Assembly (NCBI RefSeq): GCF_026212465.1
Contig: NC_080048.1
Span: 26,198,993 to 26,262,992 of the forward strand
From: Amaranthus tricolor
Taxonomy: Eukaryota; Streptophyta; Magnoliopsida; Caryophyllales; Amaranthaceae
DNA: 64,000 nt
Direction: 5' to 3'
The notes beneath the pieces are model-generated. The model was given only the letters and a program-made list of their open reading frames with translations. It did no database searches and was not told the origin of the DNA. The position numbers were made by a program, and so were the translations under genes. Below are positions 25,600 through 34,968 of this stretch, piece after piece; position 1 is the stretch's first letter, and every line of letters begins with the position of its first letter.

Positions 25600-26104
25600 T
25601 TTTATGCGTTTTTAAGCGTTTTTTAAATTTCGCGCGTAAAGTAGCTCAAACTTGGTTTGTTATGCACGAAACTTGGCACACAACACTATTTGGTATATAT
25701 TATTATGTTGAAGTTGTTAGAATTGAAAATCATAGTCATATGCTAGAAATTACGTGTTAAGTTGCGATTTTATGCGTTTTTAAGCGTTTTTGTCAATTTC
25801 GCGCGTAAAGTAGCTCAAACATGGTTTGTTATGCACGAAACATGGCACACAAAAATATTTGGTATATATTATTGTGTTGAAGTGGTTAAAATTGAAAATC
25901 ATTGTCATATGCTAGAAATTACGTATTAAGTTGCGATTTTATGCGTTTTTAAGCTTTTTTGGATTTTTGCGCATAAAGTAGCTCAAACTATGTTTGTTAT
26001 GCACGAAACTTGGCACACAACACTATTTGGTATATATTATTGTGTTGAAGTGGTTAGAATTGAAAATCATAGTCATATGCTAGAAATTACGTGTTAAGTT
26101 ACGA
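25600..26104 (+). repeat. Satellite monomers in Ulp1 intron of CACTA-B (about 3 copies)
   Basis: Starts about 15 bp after the donor of exon 25513-25585. It has the intron-subtype marks (TTTCGCGCGTAAAGTAGCTC, GTTATGCACG, GATTTTATGCGTTTTTAAGC). The third copy ends abruptly at about 26104, where ACGATTTTAT runs into TATATTATATATACGATCG, sequence that in copy C lies beyond the (AT)n run. The downstream exons are therefore lost here. Confidence 0.92.
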
Positions 26105-26272
26105 TTTTATATATATTATATATACGATCGAGAGTTTATTATTACAAAGAGATTATTGGTGATTATTTCTTATTATCATTGGATTATTATTGGATTAATC
26201 ATTGTTATTACATTGTATTATTATTGGATTATTATTAGGATAAAACGAAAAAAGAAAAAAAAATAGCAAGTA
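26105..26272 (+). other. CACTA-B 3' noncoding region
   Basis: AT-rich segment with repeated GGATTATTATTGGATTA phrases, about 95% alike to copy C at 34600-34760. No gene. It joins the broken intron satellite to the subterminal repeats. Confidence 0.8.
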
Positions 26273-26528
26273 TTTGCTGCGGTCATAGGCAAAACCGTAG
26301 TAAATAATGCCCACTTATTTGTTGCGGTTTTGCCTCTGACCGCAGCAAATACTCCACCTTATTTGCTGCGGTTTTTTGTTGACCGCAGTAAATAATGCCC
26401 TTTTTTGCTGCGGTTTTGAACTGCAGCATTTAAAGTAGGACATTTGCTGCAATCACTATTACTGGGAGCCAAAACCGCAGCAACTAATGGCCAAAAAACC
26501 GCAGCAAATGAGGTTTTTTCCACCAGTG
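26273..26528 (+). repeat. CACTA-B 3' subterminal repeats and TIR
   Basis: At least four TTTGCTGCGGT / ACCGCAGCAAAT pairs (about 26273, 26320, 26360, 26405), followed by further single motifs and the terminal inverted repeat ending CCACCAGTG. Compared with copy C, a segment of about 55 bp near 26455-26505 is present here and missing there. Confidence 0.9.
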
Positions 26529-28321
26529 ACACTATTTGTTATATATTATTGTGTAAAAGTGGTTAAAACTGAAAATCATAGTTATATGATAGAAATTACG
26601 TGCTAAGTTGCGATTTTAAGGATTTTTTAGCTTTTATGAAACGTTCGCGCATAAAAGAGCTAAAACTTGCTTTGTTTTGCACGAAACTATGCACAAAACA
26701 CTATTTGGTATAGATTATTGTGTCGAAGTGGTTAAAATTGAAAATCATAGTTATATGATAGTAAATTACGTACTTTGTTTAATGGTTTTTAAGTGTTTTT
26801 TGCCACTTTCGCGCATAAAGTAGCTCAAACATGGTTTTTTTGCAAGAAACATGGCACACAACAATATTTTCTACATATTATTGTGTCAAAGTGGTAAGAA
26901 ATTAAAATAAATGTCATATTCTAGAAATTACGTGCTAAGTTGCGATTTTAAGGGTTTCAAAAATTTTAGGCACTTTCACGCATAAAGTTGCTAAAACATG
27001 GTTTGTTTTACACGAAATTTGGCACACAACACTATTTAGTATATATTATTGTGTTGAAGTTGTTAGAAATGAAAATAAGTCATATGCTAGAAATTACGTG
27101 CTAAGTTACTATTTTAAGGGTTTTTAAGCTTTTTTGGCACTTTCGCGCATAAAGTAACTAAAACTTGGTTTATTTTGCTTAAAATTTGGCACATAACATT
27201 ATTTGCTATATATTATTTTTTTTAAATGGTTAAAATTACAAATCATAGTTATATGATAGAAATTACATGCTAAGTTGCGATTTTATGGATTATTAAGCTT
27301 TTTTCGCACTTTCGCTCATAAAATAGCTAAAACTTTGTTTCTTTTGCACGAAATTTGCCACACAACACTATTTGTTATATATTATAGTGTCGAAATGGTT
27401 AAAATTGAAAATCATGGTTATATGATAGAAATTACGTGCTAAGTTACTATTTTTAAGGGTTTCTAAGCTTTTTTGGCACTGTTGCGTATATAGTAGCTAA
27501 AACTTGGTTTGTTTTGCACAAAACTTGGCATACAACATTATTTGGTATATATTATTATATTAAAGTGGTTAAAATTAAAAATCATAGTTATATGATAAAA
27601 TTACGTGCTAAGTTGCGATTTTAAGAATTTTTAAGCTTTTTTGGCACTTTCGCGCATAAAATATCTAAAACTTGGTTTGTTATATATTATTGTGTCGAAG
27701 TAATTAAAATTGAAAAATCATAGTTATGTGATAGAAATTACGTGCTAAGTTACTATTTTAAGGGTCTTTAAGCTTTTTTCGCACTTTTGCGCATAAAATA
27801 GCTAAAACTTGGTTTGTTTTGCACGAAACGTTGCACAAAACATAATTTGGTATATATTATTGTGTCAAAGAGGTTAAAATTAAAAATCTAAGTTATATGA
27901 TTGAAATTACGTGCTATGTTTCGATTTTAAAGATTTTTAAACTTTTTTGGCACGTTCGCTCAAAAAGTAGCTCAAATTTGGTTTCTTTTGCACGAAACAT
28001 CGCACACAACACTATTTGGTATATATTATTTTGTTAAAGTGGTTACAATCTAAAATCATAGTCATATGCTTGAAATTACGTGCTAAGTTGCGATTTTAAG
28101 GGTTTTTAAGCTTTTTGGCACTTTCGCGCATAAAGTAGCCAAAACTTGTTTTATTTTGCACAAACTTGGCACACCACACTATTTGGTATATATTATTTTA
28201 TGGAAGTGGTTAGAATTGAAAATTGTAGTCATATGCTAGAAATTACTTGTTAAGTTGCAATTTTATGCGTTTTTAACCGTTTTTGACACTTTTGCGCGTA
28301 AAGTAGCTCAAACATCGTTTT
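26529..28321 (+). repeat. Bulk satellite, block 2, shared flank of CACTA copies B and C
   Basis: About 10-11 monomers of the bulk subtype. Base for base it resembles 34969-36680, including odd monomers with TTCTACATATTATTGTG and the TTATTGTGTCGAAGTAATTAAAA variant. One deletion of about 50 bp near 27680 distinguishes it. From about 28215 the sequence changes to the intron subtype (GTGTTAAGTTGC, TTTTATGCGTTTTTAACC) and runs into the first 406-bp insert. Confidence 0.95.
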
Positions 28322-31300
28322 GATGCGAAACCAGGGCTGATTAAGGCCATGGTTATGCAAGGATTAATGTTGTGCGGAAGCCTTGATTAATGACACAGAC
28401 AAATACTAGAAATGATCAGGAAAAGAACACGAAACAACCACAAACACTTAGACAATTCTGATCTAGCAAACTTTCGCGCAGCCCTCCTTCAGCTCAGCTT
28501 CTAGGAGTCCATGGGGATTGTTAGAATGGTTTTAGGACCTTGATAGCTAGATCCAAGTACCAAGATTCCATTTCCACTTTAGCCTAGGTCCTGGATGCAT
28601 AGGTTTGGTCTCCACGTGTCGTGCAAGGTGGTCTGGTCACTAGTTTGCTGCTGTGTCGTGAGGTCTGTATGCAGCCTTGTGTGGGCTCTTTTGGTGCCTT
28701 CATTACGTAAACCACATTTGTATCAGATTTGCACGAAAGTTGGCACACAACACTCTTTGGTATATATTATTGTGTTGCAGTAGATAGAATTGAGAATCAT
28801 AGTTATATGCTAGAAATTACGTCTTAAGTTGCGATTTTAAGAGATTTTAAGCGTTTTTGTCACTTTCGTGCGTAAAGTAGCTCAGACTTGGTTTGTTATG
28901 CACGAAACTTGGAACACAACACTATTTGGTATATATTATTGTGTTGAAATGGTTAGAATTGAAAACCATAGTCATATGCTAAAAATTACGTGTTAAGTTG
29001 CGATTTTATGCGTTTTTAAGCTTTTTTGGCACTTTTGCGCATAAAGTAGCTCAAACTTGGTTTGTGTTGGCCTCTTAAGGTTTTGGTGATGACTTTACTT
29101 TTAAATAAACAAACATTTTTAATTGGCAAAATATTTTTAATTCGCCTAAAAACATGGAGAAAATCAATTCCTTGTTTATCTCCTATAAACTCGGAATTCA
29201 AGAGACTTGTTCTCTTCTTTGAATTGGTCTCCTATAATTTAGGATCTTCCTTAACCCATGATGTTTTAACCGTGCATGTGTACAGTAGTTACATTCCACT
29301 CCTACCTTTAACTAACTTTCCATTTTCTTTGGGAGTAAGTAAGTTTTGGAGAACGTGGGATATGTGCAACTCGTGGAGAACATGGGCAGAGTGCACTGCT
29401 TGCTGTTCCCCTTATAAAAGAGGGAAATTACGGTTCAGTGGGTATGAATGAATGAATGAATGAATGTTGCATTGAGAGTGTCCATCTAAGGGAGATTTAA
29501 TTGAGAAAAATATTCTAAGTTTTATTTTAAATGCCAATTAATTCATAATATTTTTCTTGAGCAACAATTTCATTTTGATCTTTATGAGAATTGGCCTTGT
29601 AAAGGGTAATTGAGTGTTATGTTGTAATTAGACTTGTGGGAAGTCTAAGGGTAGAAGAAGAGAGAATCGTGAGAAGAGAAAGAGAAGGAGAGAATAGAAG
29701 AGAAGAGAATTAGGCCTAAAGTAGAGAAGCTTTAAGAGAAGCATTTAGAGAATAGAGAAGCTCTAAGTGAAGCAAAACATTGTTATGTGTAATTGTAATT
29801 GATTGCCTTAACATAGTGAGAATTTTGAAATCCCGGGGGGTCGTGGTTTTTCCTTCTTATTAGGCCAAGAAGGTTTCCACGTAAAATTCTTGTCTCCTTT
29901 TATTATTTTTCTTTTCGTTTTTAAGTTTAAGTTTTGTTCTTTACTTGATACAATTCCGCAAAAAGTTGAGCAAAAAATCTTAAACTAACAACACAACAAT
30001 TCACCCCCCCCCCTCTTGTTGCATTCGATCATCTATTAGCATTCCTACAGTTTGTTTTGCACGAAATTTGGCATGCAACACTATTTGGTATATATTATTT
30101 GTGGAAGTGGTTAGAATTGAAAATCGTAGTCATATGCTAGAAATTACGTGTTAAGTTGCAATTTTTTGTGTTTTTAACCGTTTTTGACACTTTTGCGCAT
30201 AAAGTAGCTCAAACTTGGATTTTATGCGAAACCGGAGCTGATTAAGGCCTTGGTTATGCATGGATTAATGTTGTACAGAAGCTTTGATTAATGATATTGA
30301 CAAAAACTATAAATGATCATGAAAAGAACACGAAACAACCACAAGGACTTAGACAATTCTGATCTAGCAAACTGTCGAGCAGCCCTCCTTCAGCTCAGCT
30401 TCTTGGAGTCCACGGGGATTGTTAGAATGGTTTTAGGACCTTGATAGCTAGATCCAAGTACCAAGATTCATTTTCCAATTTAGACTAGGTCCTGGATGCA
30501 TAGGTTTGGTCTCCACGTGTCGTGCAAGGTGGTCTGGTCACTAGTTTGCTGCTGTGTCGTGAGGTCTGTATGCAGCCTTGTGTGGGCTCCTTTGGTATCA
30601 TCATTTAGTAAACTAAATTTGTATCAGATTTGCACGAAACTTGGCACAGAACACTCTTTGGTATAAATTATTTTTGTTGAAGTGGATGGAATTAAAAATC
30701 ATAGTTATATGCTAGAAGTTACCTCTTAAGTTGCGATTTTATGGGATTTTAAGCGTTTTTTTCACTTTCGCGCGTAAAGTTGCTCAAACTTGGTTTGTTA
30801 TGCACGAAACATGGAACACAAGACTATTTAGTATATATTATTGTGTTGAAATGGTTAGAATTGAAAATCTAGTCATATGCTAGAAATTACGTGTTAAGTT
30901 GCGATTTTATGCGTTTTTAAGCTTTTTTGGCACTTTTGCGCATAAAGTAGCTCAAACTTGGTTTGTTTTGCACGAAATTTGGCACACAACACTATTTGGT
31001 ATAAATTATTTTGTTTAAGTGGTTAGAATTTAAAATCGTAGTCATATGCTAGAAATTACGTGTTAAGTTGCAATTTTATGCATTTTAACCGTTTTTTACA
31101 CTTTTGCGCATAAAGTAGCTCAAACTTGGTTTTGATGCGAAACCGGGGCTGATTAAGGCCTTGGTTATGCATGGATTAATTTTGTGCGGAAGATTTGATT
31201 AATGACACTGACAAATACTATAATTGATCATGAAAAGAACACGAAATAACCACAAACACTTAGACAATTCTGATCTAGCAAACTATCGAGCAGCCCTTCT

Positions 31301-33870
31301 TCAGCTCCGCTTCTAAGAGTCCACGGGGATTGTTAGAATGGTTTTAGGACTTGATAGCTAGATCCAAGTACCAAGATTCCATTTCCACTTTAGCCTAGGT
31401 TCTGGATGCATAGGTTTGGTCTCCACGTGTCGTGCAAGGTGGTCTGGTCACTAGTTTGCTGCTGTGTCGTGAGGTCTGTATGTAGCCTTGTTTGGGTTCC
31501 TTTGGTATCTTCATTTCGTAAACCACATTTGTATCAGATTTGCACGAAACATGGCACAGAACACTCTTTGGTATATATTATTGTGTTGAAATGGATGGAA
31601 TTGAAAATCATAGTTATATGCTAGAAATTACGTGTTAAGTTGCGATTTTAAGGGTTTTTAAGCGTTTTTGTCTATTTCGCGCGTAAAGTAGCTCAAACAT
31701 GGTTTGTTATGCACAAAACATGGTACAAAACACTATTTGGTATATATTATTTTGTTGACCTGGTTAGAATCGAAAATCATAGTCATATGCTGGAAATTAC
31801 GTGTCAAGTTCCGATTTTATGCGTTTTTAAGCTTTTTTTGCACTTTTGCGCATAAAGTAGCTCAAAGTGGCTTTGTTTTGTACGAAACTTGGCACACAAC
31901 ACTATTTGGTATATATTATAGTGTTGAAGTGGTTAGAATTTAAAATTCTAGTCATATGCTAGAAATTACGTGTTAAGTTTCGATTTTATGCTTTTTTAAC
32001 CGTTTTTGACACTTTTGCAGATAAAGTAGCTCAAACTTGGTTTTGATGCGAAATCGGGGCTGATTAAGGCCTTGGTTATGCAAGGATTATTGTTGTGCGG
32101 AAGCTTTGATTAATGACACAGACAAAAACTACAAATGATCATGAAAAGAACACGAAAAAACCACAAAGACCTACACAATTCTGATCTAGCAAATTGTCGA
32201 GCAGCCCTCCTTCAGCTCAGCTTCTAGGAGTCCACGAGGATTGTTAGAATGGTTTTAGGACCTTGATTGCTATATCCAAGTACCAAGATTCCTTTTCCAC
32301 TTTAGCCTAGGTCCTGGATGTATAGGTTTTGTCTCCACGTGTCGTGCAAGGTGGTCTGGTCACTAGTTTGCTGCTGTGTCGTGAGGTTTGTATGCAGCCT
32401 TGTGTGGGCTCCTTTGGTATCTTCATTTCTTACAACCACATTTGTATCAGATTTTCACGAAACTTGGAACACAACACTCTTTGGTATATATTATTGTGTT
32501 GAAGTGGATAGAATCGAAAATCATAGTTATATGCAAGAAATTACGTGTTAAGTTGCGATTTTAAGGGTTTTTAAGCGTTTTTATCAATTTCGCGCGTAAA
32601 ATAGCTCAAAAATGGTTTGTTATGCACGAAACTTGGCACACAACACTATTTGGTATATATTATTGTGTTGAACTGGTTAGAATTGAAAATCATAGTCATA
32701 TGCTAGAAATAACGTGTTAGGTTGCGGATTTATCCGTTTTTAAGCTTTTTTGGCACTTTTGCGCATAAAGTAGCTCAAACTTGCTTTAATTTTCACGAAA
32801 CATGGCACACAACACTATTTGGTATATATTATAGTGTTGAAGTGGTTAGAATAGAAAATCGTAGTCATATGCTAGAAATTACGTGTTAAGTTTCGATTTT
32901 ATACTTTTTTAACCGTTTTTGACACTTTTGCGGATAAAGCAGCTCAAACTTGATTTTGATGCGAAACCGGGGGTGATTAAGGCCTTGGTTATGCAAGGAT
33001 TATTGTTGTGCGGAAGCTTTGATTAATGACACCGACAAAAACTACAAATGATCATGAAAAGAACACAAAACGACCACAAACACTTAGACAATTCTGATCA
33101 AGCAAACTGTCGAGCAGCCCTCCTTCAGCTCAGCTTCTAGGAGTCCACGGGGATTGTTAGAATGGTTTTAGGACCTTGATAGCTAGATCCAAGTACCAAG
33201 ATTCCATTTCCGCTTTAGCCTAGGTCCTGGATGCATAGGTTTTTTCTTCACGTGTTGTGCAAGGTGGTTTGGTCACTAGTTTGCTGCTGTGTCGTGAGGT
33301 CTGTATGCAGCCTTGTGTGAGCTCCTTTGGTATGTTCATTTCATACAACCACATTTGTATCAGATTTTCACGAAAATTGGCACACAACACTCTTTGGTAT
33401 ATATTATTGTGTTGAAGTGGATAGAATTGAAAATCATAATTATATGTTAGAAATTACGTGTTAAGTTGCGATTTTAAGGGTTTTTAAGCGTTTTTGTCAA
33501 TTTCGCGCGTAAAGTAGCTCAAACTTGGTTTGTTGCGCACGAAACTTTGCACTTGGTATATATTATTGTTTTGAAGTGGTTAGAATTGTAAATCATAGTC
33601 ATATGCTAGAAATTACGTGTTAAGTTGCGATTTTATGTTAGGCACTTATGCGCATAAAGTAGCTCAAACATGGTTTGTTTTGCACGAAACTTGGCACACA
33701 ACACTATTAGGTATATATTATTGTGTTAAAGTGGTTAGAATTGAAAATCATAGTCATATGCTAGAAATTACGTGTTATGTTGCGATTTTATGGGTTATTA
33801 TGTTGTCAATTTCGCGCATAAAGTAGCTCAAACTTGGTTTGTTATGCACGAAACTTGGCACACAACACTA
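28322..33870 (+). repeat. 911-bp higher-order repeat: 406-bp insert plus three satellite monomers, five copies
   Basis: A 405-407-bp non-satellite unit starting (G)ATGCGAAACC and ending GTATCAGA occurs at 28322-28727, 30223-30628, 31134-31538, 32045-32451 and 32958-33364. Starts are 1901, 911, 911 and 913 bp apart; the first gap is 911 once the 985-bp solo LTR and 5-bp duplication are removed. Each unit interrupts a satellite monomer at the same point (after CTTGGTTT, resuming TTTGCACGAAA) and is followed by about 505 bp, three monomers of the intron subtype. The insert is less AT-rich than its surroundings, contains CTCCACGTGTCGTGCAAGG and CTAGATCCAAGTACCAAG, and I do not recognise it. Frames of 60-80 codons across it show no domain. 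Confidence 0.95.
29065..30049 (+). mobile_element. Solo LTR of a SIRE-like copia element, 985 bp
   Basis: Begins TGTTGGCCTCTTAAGG and ends ATTCCTACA, flanked by GTTTG at 29060-29064 and 30050-30054, a perfect 5-bp duplication; removing it restores satellite (CTTGGTTTGTTTTGCACG). It resembles the sense strand of the LTRs at 46224 and 55484 at both ends: TGTTGG.CCTCTT.AGGTTTTG-like start followed by GATGATGAC or similar, and CAATTCACCCCCC...CTCTTGTTGC near the end. A TATAAAA at 29413-29419 is a plausible promoter box. No internal region is left, so it arose by LTR-LTR recombination or a truncated copy. The 129-codon frame inside it is not a gene. Confidence 0.9.
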
Positions 33871-34155
33871 TTTGCTATATATTATTGTGTTGAAGTGGTT
33901 AGAGTTGAAAATAATAGTCATATGCTAGAAATTACGCATTAAGTTGCGATTTTATGCGTTTTTATGCGTTTTAAAGCTTTTTTGGCACTTTTGCGCATAA
34001 AGTAGCTGAAACTTGGTTTGTTTTGCACGAAACTTGGAACACAACACTACTTGGTATATATTATTGTGTTGAACTGGTTAGAATTGAAAATGATAGTCAT
34101 ATGCTAAAACATACGTGTTAAGTTGCGATTTTATGCGTTTTTAACCGTTTTTGAC
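33365..34155 (+). repeat. Intron-subtype satellite leading into CACTA-C exons
   Basis: About four to five monomers of the GCGTAAAGTAG / GTTATGCACG / GTGTTAAGTTGC subtype, with some shortened copies (near 33545 and 33635). The last one stops at TTTTTGACAC, then the unique intron end shared with copy A (CATCTATTTTCTCTTAG) leads into the exon. Confidence 0.9.
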
Positions 34156-34177
34156 ACTAACATCTATTTTCTCTTAG

Positions 34178-34406
34178 TGCTTTCAACAACCTTCTTCTTC
34201 CGTTGAGTGCGGCTACAACTCGCTGAAGTACATGGACGATATTATAAAATCCGTGAAGGAGTTTGGAGTCCAAAATATAGATGCCGTATGTATTTGTTAT
34301 GTTCTTAAATAATTATTATTGCTAAAATCTAATATTTATGTTAATCTTTTAATTTTATATTATATTATAGGTTTCAAACGACATTCCGAGGGAAACACGC
34401 CCTTAG
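34178..34406 (+). pseudogene. Ulp1-like protease, last two exons, CACTA-C
   Basis: Exon 34178-34285 (after TTCTCTTAG, before GTATGT) encodes 36 residues with CFQQ and VECGYN, containing the Gln and Cys of the Ulp1 active site; copy A has VDCGYY at the same place. The last exon starts at 34371 after ATTATAG and meets TAG at 34404-34406, where copy A has TTG, so about 22 residues are lost; a second stop (TGA) occurs a little further on. The exon with His and Asp is not present upstream within this copy. Confidence 0.8.
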
Positions 34407-34509
34407 AGAAGTGGAGAGATGCGCGAATGAAAAGACAAGATTGCCGCGTATCTTACTAATTTTTGTCTTTGATAAATTATAATTAGTATAGATTTTTTAG
34501 GACTTTAAT

Positions 34510-34510
34510 G

Positions 34511-34592
<82 letters not shown>
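34510..34592. repeat. (AT)n microsatellite in CACTA-C 3' region
   Basis: About 40 AT units after the Ulp1-like exon, at the same place as the run at the window start in copy A. Confidence 0.95.
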
Positions 34593-34596
<4 letters not shown>

Positions 34597-34759
34597 GTAC
34601 ATAATATATATTATATATACGATCGAGAGTTTATTATTACAAAGAGATTATTGGTGATTATTTGTTATTATCACTGGATTATTATTGGATTAATCATTGT
34701 TATTACATTGTATTATTATTGGATTATTATTAGGATAAAACGAAAAAAGAATAAAAAAT

Positions 34760-34968
34760 AGCAAGTATTTGCTACCGTCAGAGGCAAAACAGTAGCAAAT
34801 AATGCCCACTTATTTGCTATAGTTTTGCCTCTGACTGTAGAAAATACTCCACCTTATTTGCTGCGTTTTTTTGTTCACCGCAGTAAATAATGCCCTTTTT
34901 TGCTGCAGTTTTCACCTGCAGCATTTAAAGTAGGACATTTGCAGCAAATGAGGTTTTTTACACCAGTG
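34760..34968 (+). repeat. CACTA-C 3' subterminal repeats and TIR
   Basis: Equivalent to 26273-26528 but more eroded: several TGCTGCGG cores are changed (GCTACCGTC, GCTATAGTT) and about 55 bp are missing before the terminus. Confidence 0.85.

Larger units (their letters stand above)
18295..26528 (+). mobile_element. CACTA (En/Spm) element copy B, 8234 bp, with TSD
   Basis: Left terminus CACTAGTGGAAAAAAAAGG at 18295; right terminus TTTTTTCCACCAGTG ending at 26528, whose complement begins CACTGGTGGAAAAAA. The trinucleotide ACA flanks both sides (18292-18294 and 26529-26531), the 3-bp target duplication typical of the superfamily. Removing the element and one ACA restores a normal satellite monomer (ACATAACACTATTTG). 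Inside are subterminal repeats, a broken TNP2 transposase gene, a degenerate satellite monomer, a broken second gene (Transposase_24-like plus Ulp1-like), about three intron satellite monomers, and the 3' subterminal repeats. The last two Ulp1 exons and the (AT)n run present in copies A and C are deleted at about 26105. The element cannot make its own transposase in this state. Confidence 0.95.
34156..34968 (+). mobile_element. CACTA copy C, 3' end
   Basis: Holds the last two Ulp1-like exons, an (AT)n run, the AT-rich 3' region, subterminal TTTGCTGCGG motifs (several eroded) and the terminus CACCAGTG ending at 34968, followed by ACACTATTTGTTATATATT exactly as after copy B. No 5' half is visible upstream; instead there is intron-subtype satellite back to about 28215. 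Read as the second copy of a duplicated 3' segment of the same insertion as copy B (inference). Confidence 0.88.

Noticed and set aside
26273..26528. CRISPR-like or other regulated spaced repeats (GCTGCGG motifs)
   Set aside because: Irregular spacing, both orientations and position at the ends of a CACTA element mark them as subterminal transposon repeats.
28595..28783. Frame repeated at 31406 and 32318 (MHRFGLHVSCKVVWSL...)
   Set aside because: It spans the 406-bp insert and the adjoining satellite and recurs only because the 911-bp unit recurs; other units break the frame.
29062..29451. 129-codon plus-strand frame
   Set aside because: Lies wholly inside the solo LTR, with no domain and no matching frame in the related LTRs.
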